A stretch of DNA of 64,000 bases from FEN-1350 sp964643355 (GTDB taxonomy: Bacteria; Planctomycetota; Phycisphaerae; Sedimentisphaerales; Anaerohalosphaeraceae): assembly GCA_964643355.1 (NCBI GenBank), contig CAZXPW010000007.1:1-64000 (forward strand), written 5' to 3'. Position numbers and translations under genes: made by a program. Numbering within the stretch: position 1 is the first letter of the stretch; every line of letters starts with the position of its first letter. Below are positions 9,439 through 18,776 of the stretch, one piece after another. Below the pieces are notes generated by a model. That model was not told the origin of the DNA. It ran no database searches and saw only the letters and a program-made list of their open reading frames with translations.

Positions 9439-9493
9439 ACTGTATATTTAATATTGACTATTCAAGACGCCGACTCTCTGAGTCCTTCGAGGA

Positions 9494-10978
9494 TCAGAAG
9501 GGGCGGCGTTTGTTTTTGTTGAATCGCTTTTTGCCGAAGAACCCCCGTTTCTTGTGCCCGGAAAATCCCTGTCGATTTTCGTGACCGGAGGTTGAAACCC
9601 GCGCATGTTCCGTATGCGGTGCGTACGACGGGATAGGATCGGACGCGTTTTCATTGCTCACGGCCGGTGCGGGTTTTGGCCTTTGTCCCGCGTGGGGGAC
9701 ATGTGCTTGTTGTTTCCCGGCATGGCCGGGGTGAGACTTTTGCCCGTGCTTGTGAATATGCCCGGATTGCGGGGTGTAGTGCTGTTTTTGCGGCGTCGGT
9801 CCGGCTTGCGATTTCTGTTTATGCTGGTCGGCGGACGGGCGGGGACGGCTGTAGTCAAAGTCGTCGCATCGTTCGGGGGTAAAGGTCCGGCCGATGAATC
9901 GCTGGATCTTGTGGAGGTATTTTTCCTCGTCGTGGCTGACGAAGGTGATCGCGTCGCCGAGGGCCGTGGCCCGGCCGGTGCGACCGATGCGATGAATGTA
10001 GTCCTCGGCGAACGCGGGCACGTCGAAGTTGATCACATGCGAGATCCCCTCGACATCGATCCCGCGGGCGGCGATGTCCGTGGCAACCAGGACCGGATAT
10101 TTTCCGCTCTTAAAGCCGTCTAAGGCCCGCTGCCGCTGGTTCTGGTTGCGTCCGGAATGCAGCGCGATCGACGCGATGCCGGCGCGTTCGAGACGGTGAT
10201 GAATCTTGTCGGCGCCGTGCTTGGTCCGCGAGAAGACCAGCACGCACTCCATCTCTTGCGTCCGCAATAGATGAATCAGCAGGTCGATCTTTCGTTCCCG
10301 TAAAACCGGATAGACATGCTGGGTAATCGTTTCGATGGGATTGTGCTGCCGGCCGATTTGAATCATTTTGGGAGATTTCTGGATCTGTGCTGCCAGGGCC
10401 TTAATCTCGGCGGGCATCGTCGCCGAGAAGAGCATCGTTTGCCGTTTTTCAGGCGTCAGAGCGACGATCTTTCGCACATCGTGGATGAATCCCATGTCCA
10501 GCATCCGGTCGGCCTCGTCCAACACGAGAATCTCGATCTGATGGAGCCGAACCGTGCCTCGCTGGATATGGTCGAGCAGGCGGCCGGGCGTGGCGACGAG
10601 GATATCAACGCCGCGACGGAGGGCCTTGAACTGAGTGTCGATGCTGACGCCGCCATACACCGCCAGCGATCGCAGGTGGCAATACCGGCCGTACTCGACG
10701 ATCGCCGCATCGACCTGCACGGCCAACTCGCGGGTCGGGACCAGGATCAGCGAGAGGATCCCCTTGCCCCACTGGGGGTGCCGGTGGCTGAGGAGGTGAA
10801 GAATCGGCAGGACGAACGCGGCGGTTTTACCAGTACCCGTCTGGGCGCAGCCAAGGATGTCCCGGCCTTCTAAGGCCGCCGGGATGGCCTGAGACTGAAT
10901 TTCGGTCGGCGCGGTGTACCCGGTCGCCAGGATTCCCCGCACCAGCGGGTCACTCAGTCCAATCGAAGCAAATGGCAT
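9494..10978 (-). CDS. rhlE: DEAD-box RNA helicase, RhlE type, with basic His/Gln-rich tail
   Basis: The 494-aa protein has all helicase motifs in order: Q motif (GYTAPTEIQSQAIP, about 20-33), Walker A AQTGTGKT (45-52), PTRELA, TPGR, the DEAD box, SAT, and the C-terminal ARGIDV and HRIGRTGR motifs. The opening FASIGLSDPLVRGILATGY is typical of RhlE. Residues from about 385 form a low-complexity tail rich in His, Gln, Lys and Gly, ending in a strongly basic stretch (KKRGFFGKKRFNKNKRR). Family role: ATP-dependent unwinding of RNA in ribosome assembly and mRNA turnover. The ATG follows AAGGG by eight bases. It is convergent with the upstream oxidoreductase gene and appears monocistronic. Confidence 0.93.
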   Translation of the reverse strand: MPFASIGLSDPLVRGILATGYTAPTEIQSQAIPAALEGRDILGCAQTGTGKTAAFVLPILHLLSHRHPQWGKGILSLILVPTRELAVQVDAAIVEYGRYCHLRSLAVYGGVSIDTQFKALRRGVDILVATPGRLLDHIQRGTVRLHQIEILVLDEADRMLDMGFIHDVRKIVALTPEKRQTMLFSATMPAEIKALAAQIQKSPKMIQIGRQHNPIETITQHVYPVLRERKIDLLIHLLRTQEMECVLVFSRTKHGADKIHHRLERAGIASIALHSGRNQNQRQRALDGFKSGKYPVLVATDIAARGIDVEGISHVINFDVPAFAEDYIHRIGRTGRATALGDAITFVSHDEEKYLHKIQRFIGRTFTPERCDDFDYSRPRPSADQHKQKSQAGPTPQKQHYTPQSGHIHKHGQKSHPGHAGKQQAHVPHAGQRPKPAPAVSNENASDPIPSYAPHTEHARVSTSGHENRQGFSGHKKRGFFGKKRFNKNKRRPF

Positions 10979-11263
10979 ACATTTTTCCCTTATAGAACTA
11001 TCGAAAGCCGGATCAACGCCGATTGGAGAGCAGACTCAAAGACGGCTTTCGGAAATGTCCTGAATCCGCGATACAATCCCCAATCGCATTCATACGAGCG
11101 GATTCAGAAAAGCCAACGGACAATGGAGTTGGTTCACCGCCTCCATCATGGAGCAGGACGAATACGCAAGGCCATCTTATACCATGCAAGGACGGTCGGC
11201 ACAAGAAAAATATCCAAAACGAATCAGGGTTTCGACTGCAGAAAGTTCCGCAGGATACAAAAA

Positions 11264-12610
11264 TCAGATTTCCTTGGTCAGTCCCGGTACCGGCGCCGCA
11301 TAACCGCCGTCGGGCATCGGCTTGACCGGTGCCGGCGAATCAAAGGTCAGATGATCAATGTCGGCCACATACTGGAAATTCGAATTCATCGCCTGGTCCC
11401 AGCTAATCATCTGGCCGGTGTTGGCCGCCGCCCGGCCCATGATCCCCGCGATCTGCGATTCGCAGGCACGATGGGCCTCGTTGTGTTTCTTGTCGTTACG
11501 AACGGCATCCAGCAGGACATCCCACTCGGCCACATACGGATTGTAGTCCGGCTTGCCATAGTCCCAGACCAGATCACCAGGGACCATGTTGTGGCTCTTG
11601 TAGAGTTTCGGCTTGGCATCGCCCAGATCGGTCATGATCATTGCCGAGCCCTTCGTGCCGTGGGCGATATCTGAATAGGTCTCCCAGCAGCCCGGCATGT
11701 GGCGCGCAAACTCCATCAGCTTGGTCCCGTCGCCAAAGGTGAACTCGACGGTGTAGTGGTCGAACTGCTCGCCCGCCGCGGCGTGCGTTCGTCCGCCGAA
11801 GCCCTGCGCGGTAATCGGCCAGGCGCCCTTGGCCCAACAAGCCACATCGATGTTGTGGCAGTGCCAGTCGATCAGGAATCCCGACGACGCCCACGAAAAA
11901 CAAGTTGCGCTGCGGATCTGGAATTCGATCTCGTTCATCCCGGCCGGTTTCTTCGGGCAATGGTTGGGCCCATGCACCCGATAGATCCGTAGCAGGTTCA
12001 CATCGCCAATCGCTCCGTCGTGGATCCGTTTGATGACTTCCTGACGGGCCTTGGAGTGCCGCCACATAAAACCCACGGAAACCTTGAGGTTCTTCTTGTC
12101 GGCCTCCTGTGCCGACTTCATCATCCGCCGTACGGCCGGCGAATCGACCGCGAAGGATTTTTCCATGAAGACATTCACGCCCTTGGCGACGGCATACTCA
12201 AAATGCATCGGCCGAAACACGGCGTGCGTCGTCAGCAGCGCAATATCGCCGGGCTTGAGACAATCGATCGCCTTCTTGTAAGCGTCCCAACCCGCAAACT
12301 GCCGGTCCTTCGGCACATCGATCCTGTCGCCGAAGGCCTCGGACAGATTCTTGTGGCTTGATGTGAGCCGATCGGCAAACAGATCCGCCATCGTTACCAG
12401 CTTAACCGGCCCGGGGGCGACCATCCCCTCTGAAGCGGCAATCGCGTCGCCGATCGCGCCGCTGCCGCGTCCCCCGCAGCCGATCAAAGCCAGCCGAATC
12501 GTGTTGTCGCTTGCCGCGTGAATGGCCGGCGCCATCCGGGCCGCCGCCGCGGCCGTGGCCAAAACCCCCGCGCTCTTCAAGAAATCCCGCCGCGTCGTGG
12601 ATGCGTTCAT
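11264..12610 (-). CDS. Tat-exported Gfo/Idh/MocA family oxidoreductase (paralogue)
   Basis: The 448-aa protein begins with a twin-arginine signal (TTRRDFLKSAGVLATAAAAA); GAGGAGAC sits just before the ATG. The Rossmann motif GCGGRGSGA is intact. It resembles the protein at 8077-9438 along its whole length, including the MEFARHMPG-type C-terminal domain. The residue after the catalytic Lys is Ser, not Pro: VFMEKSFAV in place of the family EKP. The Lys itself is kept, so activity is likely. It lies 39 bases downstream of a beta-helix glycosidase-like gene on the same strand, so the two may form an operon for processing sugars from one polysaccharide. Substrate unknown. Confidence 0.88.
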   Translation of the reverse strand: MNASTTRRDFLKSAGVLATAAAAARMAPAIHAASDNTIRLALIGCGGRGSGAIGDAIAASEGMVAPGPVKLVTMADLFADRLTSSHKNLSEAFGDRIDVPKDRQFAGWDAYKKAIDCLKPGDIALLTTHAVFRPMHFEYAVAKGVNVFMEKSFAVDSPAVRRMMKSAQEADKKNLKVSVGFMWRHSKARQEVIKRIHDGAIGDVNLLRIYRVHGPNHCPKKPAGMNEIEFQIRSATCFSWASSGFLIDWHCHNIDVACWAKGAWPITAQGFGGRTHAAAGEQFDHYTVEFTFGDGTKLMEFARHMPGCWETYSDIAHGTKGSAMIMTDLGDAKPKLYKSHNMVPGDLVWDYGKPDYNPYVAEWDVLLDAVRNDKKHNEAHRACESQIAGIMGRAAANTGQMISWDQAMNSNFQYVADIDHLTFDSPAPVKPMPDGGYAAPVPGLTKEI

Positions 12611-12649
12611 GTCCGTCTCCTCATAAAAACTTGGGTACGATTCTTGGAA

Positions 12650-14554
12650 TTATTCTCCCGCCCGCAGCAGCGACCAATTCTGCCATTCCTTCTGTCCCTG
12701 CCGGTAATCCTTTCCGTTGAGCGTCGCCTCCACGGTCGTCTTCCACCATGATCCGCCGAAGTTGACCTCGCGATAGCCCGCCACGGACATCGCCGCATCG
12801 ACTACGCGGAAAAAAGGCATGTCATCCTTGGCGCCGTCGGTATTGTAGTTGTGCACGCCGAGAATCTCCGTACGACCGCCGTCGGTAGTTTCCACCTTGA
12901 TGCTGGTCGCTTCGGTTTTCATACCGAGGATCCATAATTGCCCGCCGCGGTTTCGCGTGTTGACCTTGACGGTTTCGGGTCCCCGTTCGGTATTCCACTG
13001 CCGTGCCCAGATGGTCGAGCCCTTTTCCTGGTAGCAATGACCAACGCAGTTGGACATAAAGACGGTGCTGTTCGGCCGTGCGATCACCGTTCCCCCCGTC
13101 GTCTCGCATATAACGGTACGATGGGTGCTATTGACTTCGATACCAAAGCTCGGTTCCGGCGCAAAGACCTGCAGGTGCTGGAAGATCACCGTTTGTGGGC
13201 CTGAAGGATCGTCGGCGACGATGAACTTGGCCAGGTTCTCCGGGTAACTTGCGTCCCGGCTGGAACCGCCGAGGATTCGCACGAATCCAAAACCCATCAC
13301 CCGCTGCACGCTGCCGTGGATCATGACATCGCGCTTCAGCAAATACCAGTTCGGATCGCCGCGCCGTCCTCCGCGCAGATACACGCAGCAAGCCCCGCGT
13401 TTGGCCGCCTCATCAACGGCCTTCTGGATGGCCTCGGCATCGTCCTTGTCGTCGCCGTCGATGGCCCCGAAGTCGTTGGCACAGACCCAATCCTCTGCCC
13501 GTTTGGGCCAGCCGACCGTCGGCTCGCGTGCCGGCTGCAGCATCAGCCCCCTCTTGGGCGTTTTGTCGCCCAGTGTCACCGCGTCCGGCGAATAAAATTC
13601 GCGAACAAATGCCTTGGTTTCGGCATTTTCCGAGGCGGAAGCTCCGATTCCCGATCCCGGCCCCATCGTGAATCGTGCCGCGTACACAACCGAACCCGCC
13701 TCCTGGAGCTTGATGGCCTGGCCGGATTGCCCGCCGGTACCATCGAGTCGGCAATCTACCATCGCCAACACGCCGTCGGTATCCACCGGCAGGGGAGTCC
13801 CGCTCACATCCAACCCCTCGACCGCCAGCACCTGACCGCGATGCAGCAACCCCACCTTGGAAGCCCCCCGAACCGTCACCCGCGACAGCGTCTGACTGTT
13901 GAGAATATGGCCGGTTTGAATTCCCGTGGCAAATCCATCGATCTGGACATCCTGAATCAACAGCGGCCCGTTCTGGTCGTTGAATCCCAGATTCAACCCG
14001 CAAACGCCTTTGCCGCGGACGAGTATGTCTTTCATCAATCCTGTATTGTTGCTGTAGAATTTGACCCCGACAGCCCCGGAATTGTTGCCGGTGTCGATCG
14101 TCAGATTCACAATCGTCCGATCGAAAAAGTCCGCGTTCATCCTTGCCCCGTCGGCTCGCGAAACACCGCGGATCATCTCCCTCGGCTGGGCCGGATCGCC
14201 GAAACCCTCGGCGCCGTCAACCAGCCGCAGAATCGTCTTGTCCCGGTCCTGACCGTACAGCCACGGCCCTACCATCGACCCTTCCGTACCGTCGCCCGGC
14301 GGTTTGAAAATGATCGTCCGGCTGATCGTATAAATGCCGTTCGGGATATAGATGAACCGGCTTCGTTCCCCTCCTCGGGATTGTTCGATCGCCGACTGGA
14401 TCGCGGCCGTATCGTCGGCAACCCCGTCGCCTTTGGCACCATATTCCTTTTGAAGGTCAATCACCGCTTCCGGATCGGCGGGAAAGAGGATTTCGCCTGC
14501 ATGAACTCCATTTGCGGCAAGTACCGCCACTACGATGGCAATCCATCGAATCAT
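12650..14554 (-). CDS. Secreted pectate-lyase-3/GH55-like tandem beta-helix protein
   Basis: The start at 14554 follows GGAAAGGAAG and opens a signal peptide (MIRWIAIVVAVLAANGVHA), giving 634 aa. Two copies of the pectate-lyase-3 N-terminal signature are present: YGAKGDGVADDTAAIQSAI near residue 40, and DFGAIDGDDKDDAEAIQKAV near 375. Two right-handed parallel beta-helices in one chain is the architecture of GH55 (exo-beta-1,3-glucanases) and of related pectinolytic proteins. The catalytic Glu cannot be assigned by eye, so the enzyme class is tentative. It precedes the Gfo/Idh gene on the same strand by 39 bases. Confidence 0.78.
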   Translation of the reverse strand: MIRWIAIVVAVLAANGVHAGEILFPADPEAVIDLQKEYGAKGDGVADDTAAIQSAIEQSRGGERSRFIYIPNGIYTISRTIIFKPPGDGTEGSMVGPWLYGQDRDKTILRLVDGAEGFGDPAQPREMIRGVSRADGARMNADFFDRTIVNLTIDTGNNSGAVGVKFYSNNTGLMKDILVRGKGVCGLNLGFNDQNGPLLIQDVQIDGFATGIQTGHILNSQTLSRVTVRGASKVGLLHRGQVLAVEGLDVSGTPLPVDTDGVLAMVDCRLDGTGGQSGQAIKLQEAGSVVYAARFTMGPGSGIGASASENAETKAFVREFYSPDAVTLGDKTPKRGLMLQPAREPTVGWPKRAEDWVCANDFGAIDGDDKDDAEAIQKAVDEAAKRGACCVYLRGGRRGDPNWYLLKRDVMIHGSVQRVMGFGFVRILGGSSRDASYPENLAKFIVADDPSGPQTVIFQHLQVFAPEPSFGIEVNSTHRTVICETTGGTVIARPNSTVFMSNCVGHCYQEKGSTIWARQWNTERGPETVKVNTRNRGGQLWILGMKTEATSIKVETTDGGRTEILGVHNYNTDGAKDDMPFFRVVDAAMSVAGYREVNFGGSWWKTTVEATLNGKDYRQGQKEWQNWSLLRAGE

Positions 14555-14655
14555 ACCGTCTTCCTTTCCATCGGTCGGTTGCTGCTGGGATCGGTGATCC
14601 ATTATCCCCGCCCGTCCCAAAAGTACAAGCCGACAGTTTGCGGATTTTGTCGGAA

Positions 14656-14684
14656 TTGCTTTGATCGGGCCTAATATATATAAT
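14656..14684 (+). promoter_or_regulatory. Sigma-70-type promoter upstream of the hairpin leader
   Basis: TTGCTT and TATAAT are 17 bases apart. A transcript starting near 14691 would pass through the hairpin at 14748-14771 before the start codon at 14810. Confidence 0.5.
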
Positions 14685-14747
14685 GATGTTGTTCTACCAA
14701 TACGCATATCGGGTTCCTTCGGTAAGAAACGGAGAAAGGAGATTGTA

Positions 14748-14771
14748 ACAGGGGGTATCCCCCTGTTTTTT
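14748..14771 (+). terminator. Terminator-like hairpin in the 5' leader (possible attenuator)
   Basis: A perfect nine-base-pair stem (AACAGGGGG / CCCCCTGTT, loop TAT) is followed by a T run, the form of an intrinsic terminator. It lies between the promoter at 14656 and the start codon at 14810, with no gene upstream on this strand to terminate. An AAAGGAG motif without a following reading frame sits just before the stem. Confidence 0.6.
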
Positions 14772-14809
14772 AGATCAAGTCAATCCTGGTTTTATGTAGG
14801 AGAATGGAG

Positions 14810-15751
14810 ATGAAAACGACAAATATATGCTTCGGATTGATCTCAAGTTGCCTGTTCGCATCCTCCGTGGTAGCGTCCATTGTGGGGGGGACTGTAACGA
14901 TCATTGCTCCCCCTATAAACACCGGTAATGACAACCGGCAGATCGACCAGATTCTGGCCTTCGATGAACAACAAAATGTCGTCCTGACCACGGATCTGGT
15001 GGTCGATCGGCCGGCCGGAATCATTCCCGCGGGTACTGTCATCAGCAGCCATTATGTCATCTACGATCCGCCCGTCACGGCGTCCAGAACGGCGACTGTG
15101 ATCGTCGATCAGAATGTGCTGGGCGTGATTTACAATGCCGCGACGCTGAATAACAGCGATTTTCTGGGCTTACCGACGACCAACTATCTGAACTCTTCCT
15201 TACGGGGATTTGAAACCAGCGAAGGAGATTCAGCAACGATAGTCGATCCCCATACGGTGTCGTTTAACCTTCGGGCCGGCAGTCCGGGGGACTATGCTCG
15301 GATCATTACCGCATCAATCGCGACAGTCCCGGGTCCCCAATTTCTGATGCGGTCTCCCTCGGTCACGGCGGGTTCCGTTCATACCCATCCGGACGGTATC
15401 GGTTCCGTTCGCCTGTTATTCGATCAGCCGATCAATTTCGACGGCGATGATGTCTCGGTTCAGAACCAGGCCGGCCACAATGTGGTTGCCAATGCCACCG
15501 GCAGCGGAAGTCCGTTTATGATTATTACATTCAGTCAGATACTGGTGGCGGACCTATACACCATCACCGTCCGCGATACGGTAGTCAGTTCCGAAACTGG
15601 TATTTCGATAGATGGCGACCATGACGGCAATGCCGGCGGAAATCTGGTCTTCACTATGGAACATCGCAGGAGAATGGATGGCAACAATGATAACCGCATC
15701 GATCTGGAGGATTTGGCCGAACTGGCTGAAGAATGGTTATGGGCAAAATAG
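14810..15751 (+). CDS. Secreted protein with single C-terminal dockerin-like repeat, function unknown
   Basis: Two ATGs occur two codons apart; the second (14810) has GGAG at the better distance. The 313-aa product has a signal peptide (MKTTNICFGLISSCLFASS) and no lipobox. The middle is a beta-rich region without a family I recognise; a segment around residues 190-285 (VRLLFDQPINFDG through DLYTITVRDTV) resembles an Ig-like/SbsA-type bacterial domain. The last 25 residues are one dockerin-like EF-hand-type repeat, DGNNDNRIDLEDLAELAEEW. Expression may be conditional, given the hairpin in its leader. Confidence 0.75.
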   Translation: MKTTNICFGLISSCLFASSVVASIVGGTVTIIAPPINTGNDNRQIDQILAFDEQQNVVLTTDLVVDRPAGIIPAGTVISSHYVIYDPPVTASRTATVIVDQNVLGVIYNAATLNNSDFLGLPTTNYLNSSLRGFETSEGDSATIVDPHTVSFNLRAGSPGDYARIITASIATVPGPQFLMRSPSVTAGSVHTHPDGIGSVRLLFDQPINFDGDDVSVQNQAGHNVVANATGSGSPFMIITFSQILVADLYTITVRDTVVSSETGISIDGDHDGNAGGNLVFTMEHRRRMDGNNDNRIDLEDLAELAEEWLWAK

Positions 15752-15899
15752 CCCGTTCGATACCGTAAACGATGGGTATCGGGATGTCCTTCGGAATCAG
15801 AAAATGGAATAGTCCACCTTCCGGTCGCATAGCATCGAATACAATCGATTGGACATGAGGGGAAAATTCATTCCGCGGAGCAATCGTGTATCGGGTTTG

Positions 15900-17039
15900 T
15901 TATAGTGCCTTCCGGAACCCCGGCAACTGTCGCAATCCGTGTGCCAATGCGAAGGTTACCGGCACGCAGATCGCCATCAGAACAACAAACTTGACCAGAG
16001 GATATAGGGACAAGCCCCGCAGCAGCACTGCGATCAGTATGATCACCGGAGTATGGATCACATACGCCCCATAGGCGCTGTCCGACGCGGCCATAGCCAG
16101 CCGACTCTGTCGGTTCAGATGTTGTCGGAACCAGACCAGTATCCCAACGGTCAGCGCGACTCCGGAGAATTGCTCCCAGGTCGAATAAAAGGCCGATTGC
16201 CAGGTCCAGCCGCCTCGGAAGTCATTCGGATCCAGGTTCAATACCCCCACTGAGATAAACATCCCCGCCATCAGTACAATCAATCCGATTGCAATCCGAA
16301 GCCACGCGCCCCCCAGATCGTCGTCAAGTCCCTGCAGCCATCCTCGCCAATAGGCCGCCGTTCCCAGGAAAAAAGCCGCGATATACTGCGGGAAAAACGG
16401 AAATTGAAGGTTCATCGGCGCAAAGCACCAACCGACCGGTTTCCAGGTCCGAACCAGAAAACTGACAATGCTCAAGATCGCCGCCAGGATCAGCAACTGC
16501 CGATGGGTGACCTTGCCTTGAACGGGCACAGTCGCAAGCGATGCCGTTCCCGTCGCCTTTCGCCAGACCAGGAAAATCAGACTGAAGAGCAGGACCGTTT
16601 CGACGAACCACAAGGGCCCGGTCCCGATCCGAAATGACGAATAATATCCGGTGATCTTGTCTGAGATTGACCTGCCCGTCATATTCGGTTGAATCAACAG
16701 CAGCGGCAGATTTGCCAGTGGATTGAGGATCCAGTCGAAAACCAGCAGCGGAATACCCAGCCGTATCAGGCGGTCGGTCAGGAATTTTCGCAATCCTTTC
16801 CGTTCGTACGATCCGGCCGTAAAATATCCCGACACGAAAAAGAACAACCCCATCGAAAACGCCTGCCCGACGGCATTGTGTAGCGCAAGAATCAGAAACG
16901 ACAACAAGTCCGGTTCATGGACCTCTTTGTAATACCAGCTCCCCGGACCTCCATAGGTGATCGACAAGTGAATCCCGATGACCAGGGAAATCAAAAGAAT
17001 TCGCAGGTTGTCGATATATAGAATTCGTTGTTTTTGCAT
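15900..17039 (-). CDS. Membrane acyltransferase 3 family protein
   Basis: The start at 17039 begins MQKQRILYIDNLRILLISLV, the usual N-terminus of acyltransferase-3 proteins (hydrophobic helix 1, then the family His in VIGIHLSITYG). The 379-aa sequence has about ten hydrophobic segments and includes the FFFVSGYFTAGSYERKG motif and GPLWFVETVLLFSLIF. Family members transfer acetyl or succinyl groups to sugars of glucans, O-antigens or other envelope polymers (OafA, OpgC). The acceptor here is unknown. The gene is transcribed divergently from a sulfatase. The ribosome binding site is weak. Confidence 0.82.
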   Translation of the reverse strand: MQKQRILYIDNLRILLISLVIGIHLSITYGGPGSWYYKEVHEPDLLSFLILALHNAVGQAFSMGLFFFVSGYFTAGSYERKGLRKFLTDRLIRLGIPLLVFDWILNPLANLPLLLIQPNMTGRSISDKITGYYSSFRIGTGPLWFVETVLLFSLIFLVWRKATGTASLATVPVQGKVTHRQLLILAAILSIVSFLVRTWKPVGWCFAPMNLQFPFFPQYIAAFFLGTAAYWRGWLQGLDDDLGGAWLRIAIGLIVLMAGMFISVGVLNLDPNDFRGGWTWQSAFYSTWEQFSGVALTVGILVWFRQHLNRQSRLAMAASDSAYGAYVIHTPVIILIAVLLRGLSLYPLVKFVVLMAICVPVTFALAHGLRQLPGFRKAL

Positions 17040-17167
17040 GTTCCGGCCTTTGCTTCTTTCGCAAACCAGGGGAATATCCGTTCGGGATATTTTGATTTTA
17101 TCACGCAAGTTCGGTTCTGTCCTATACAAAATCGTTTTGAGAAAGCCGGCGGGATTTCACAATTTGT

Positions 17168-17197
17168 TTGACGGCCGTTTTCCTTGACGATCATAAT
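17168..17197 (+). promoter_or_regulatory. Probable promoter of the sulfatase gene
   Basis: TTGACG and CATAAT are separated by 18 bases, about 45 bases before the chosen ATG. Confidence 0.5.
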
Positions 17198-17242
17198 AGC
17201 GGAGCCGGTTATCATGAATCGAAGGAATGGGAAAAAATCGCC

Positions 17243-18697
17243 ATGAATCGTCGCGAATTTCTTCAGACAGCGGGTGTGGCACTTGGGGCCTCAGCCCTGT
17301 GTGGTTGTCAGACCAATGATGGGGTACAGGCGCATTATCGAAAACCCAATGTCGTCATTCTCTTGGCCGATCAATGGCGCGCCCAGGCGGCGGGTTTCGC
17401 CAAAGACCCCAACGCCTTGACTCCCAATCTGGACCGTCTGGCCTCCCAGAGCGTTCGCTTCACCACGGCGGTCTCCTGTTGTCCGGTCTGCTCGCCATAC
17501 CGTGCCAGTTTGATGACAGGCCGATATCCGCTTTCACATGGCGTCTTTCTCAATGATGTCACCCTCGGCAACGACGCCGTTTCCATGGCCCAGGCCTTTG
17601 CCTGCGTCGGTTACGATACCGCCTATATCGGCAAGTGGCACCTTGACGGCCACGGCCGCAGCGCCTATATTCCTCCCGATCGGAGGCAGGGTTTTGATTA
17701 CTGGAAGGTCCTCGAATGCACCCACGACTACAACCGTTCGTTGTACTATGGCCGCTCGCCCGAAATACTCCAGTGGCCAGGCTATGATGCCATCGCCCAG
17801 ACGCAGGATGCCTGCGACTATATTCGGACCCACGACGGCGAAAAACCCTTCTTGCTGATCCTCTCGTGGGGCCCCCCGCATGATCCCTATGGGACGGCCC
17901 CAAAACCGTATCGAGATCGATTTGACCCCCAACGAATCCAGCTTCGCCCCAATGTCCCCCCCGATACGGCCGACTGGGCCCGAACGAATCTGGCCGGATA
18001 TTATGCGCATTGCCTGGCCCTTGACGATTGCGTCGGCCGGATTCTGAGGTCCCTCGATCAATCCGCCCGCTCCAGCGAGACAATTCTGGTCTTCACCAGC
18101 GATCATGGCGATATGCTTGGCTCCCACGGAATGACCCACAAACAAAAACCCTTCGATGAATCGATCCTGGTTCCCCTGTTGATGCGATTGCCAAATAGCG
18201 GTTCGGCGCAGCCGCGGACGATCGAGAATCCGATCAGCGCCCCCGACCTCATGCCGACGGTGCTGGGCCTGTGCGGGATTGCAACCCCCGAAACTGCGGA
18301 GGGAACAGACTATTCAAGGGCGATATTAGAAGGAAAATCGCTCGACAGCCGGGCCGCTCTCATCGAATGCCCCTCGCCCTTCGGCCAGTGGGATCGCCGC
18401 CACGGCGGCAGGGAATACCGCGGCGTCCGAACCGGTCGATGGACCTATGTTCGCGACTTGACCGGCCCCTGGCTGTTGTTCGACAACCATAACGATCCAT
18501 ACCAGATGGAGAATCTTGTCAATCGGCCGGAAGTCTCCGATTGGCAACGCCAACTGGACGGATGGCTGACGGAAAAACTGCGACAAACCCGCGATGAATT
18601 TCTCCCCGGCCCCGAGTATGTCCGACGCTGGAACTGGACCGTCGATGAAGACGGAACCGTCCCCTATTGGCTCAAAGATCCCCCTCCGGCGTCCTGA
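17243..18697 (+). CDS. Exported sulfatase (type I, formylglycine-dependent)
   Basis: I start at 17243, after GGAATGGGAAAAA, giving 484 aa that begin with a Tat-like signal (NRREFLQTAGVALGASAL) and a possible lipobox ending at Cys22. The sulfatase signature CSPYRASLMTGR sits at residues 83-94; Cys83 is the residue expected to be converted to formylglycine. Metal ligands are visible in LLADQW (Asp43, Gln44) and FTSDHGDMLGSHG. The Asp-Gln pair and KPFDES segment resemble the choline-sulfatase/arylsulfatase-like S1 branch. Substrate is probably a sulfated glycan, by context. An anaerobic sulfatase-maturating enzyme would be required; none is in this window. Confidence 0.92.
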   Translation: MNRREFLQTAGVALGASALCGCQTNDGVQAHYRKPNVVILLADQWRAQAAGFAKDPNALTPNLDRLASQSVRFTTAVSCCPVCSPYRASLMTGRYPLSHGVFLNDVTLGNDAVSMAQAFACVGYDTAYIGKWHLDGHGRSAYIPPDRRQGFDYWKVLECTHDYNRSLYYGRSPEILQWPGYDAIAQTQDACDYIRTHDGEKPFLLILSWGPPHDPYGTAPKPYRDRFDPQRIQLRPNVPPDTADWARTNLAGYYAHCLALDDCVGRILRSLDQSARSSETILVFTSDHGDMLGSHGMTHKQKPFDESILVPLLMRLPNSGSAQPRTIENPISAPDLMPTVLGLCGIATPETAEGTDYSRAILEGKSLDSRAALIECPSPFGQWDRRHGGREYRGVRTGRWTYVRDLTGPWLLFDNHNDPYQMENLVNRPEVSDWQRQLDGWLTEKLRQTRDEFLPGPEYVRRWNWTVDEDGTVPYWLKDPPPAS

Positions 18698-18776
18698 ATG
18701 CCCTCCACTCTCCCTTCATCCGCCAGGCACGAAGGGCCAGACCGATTTTGTGTGTTTCCGGATATTATATATTGTG

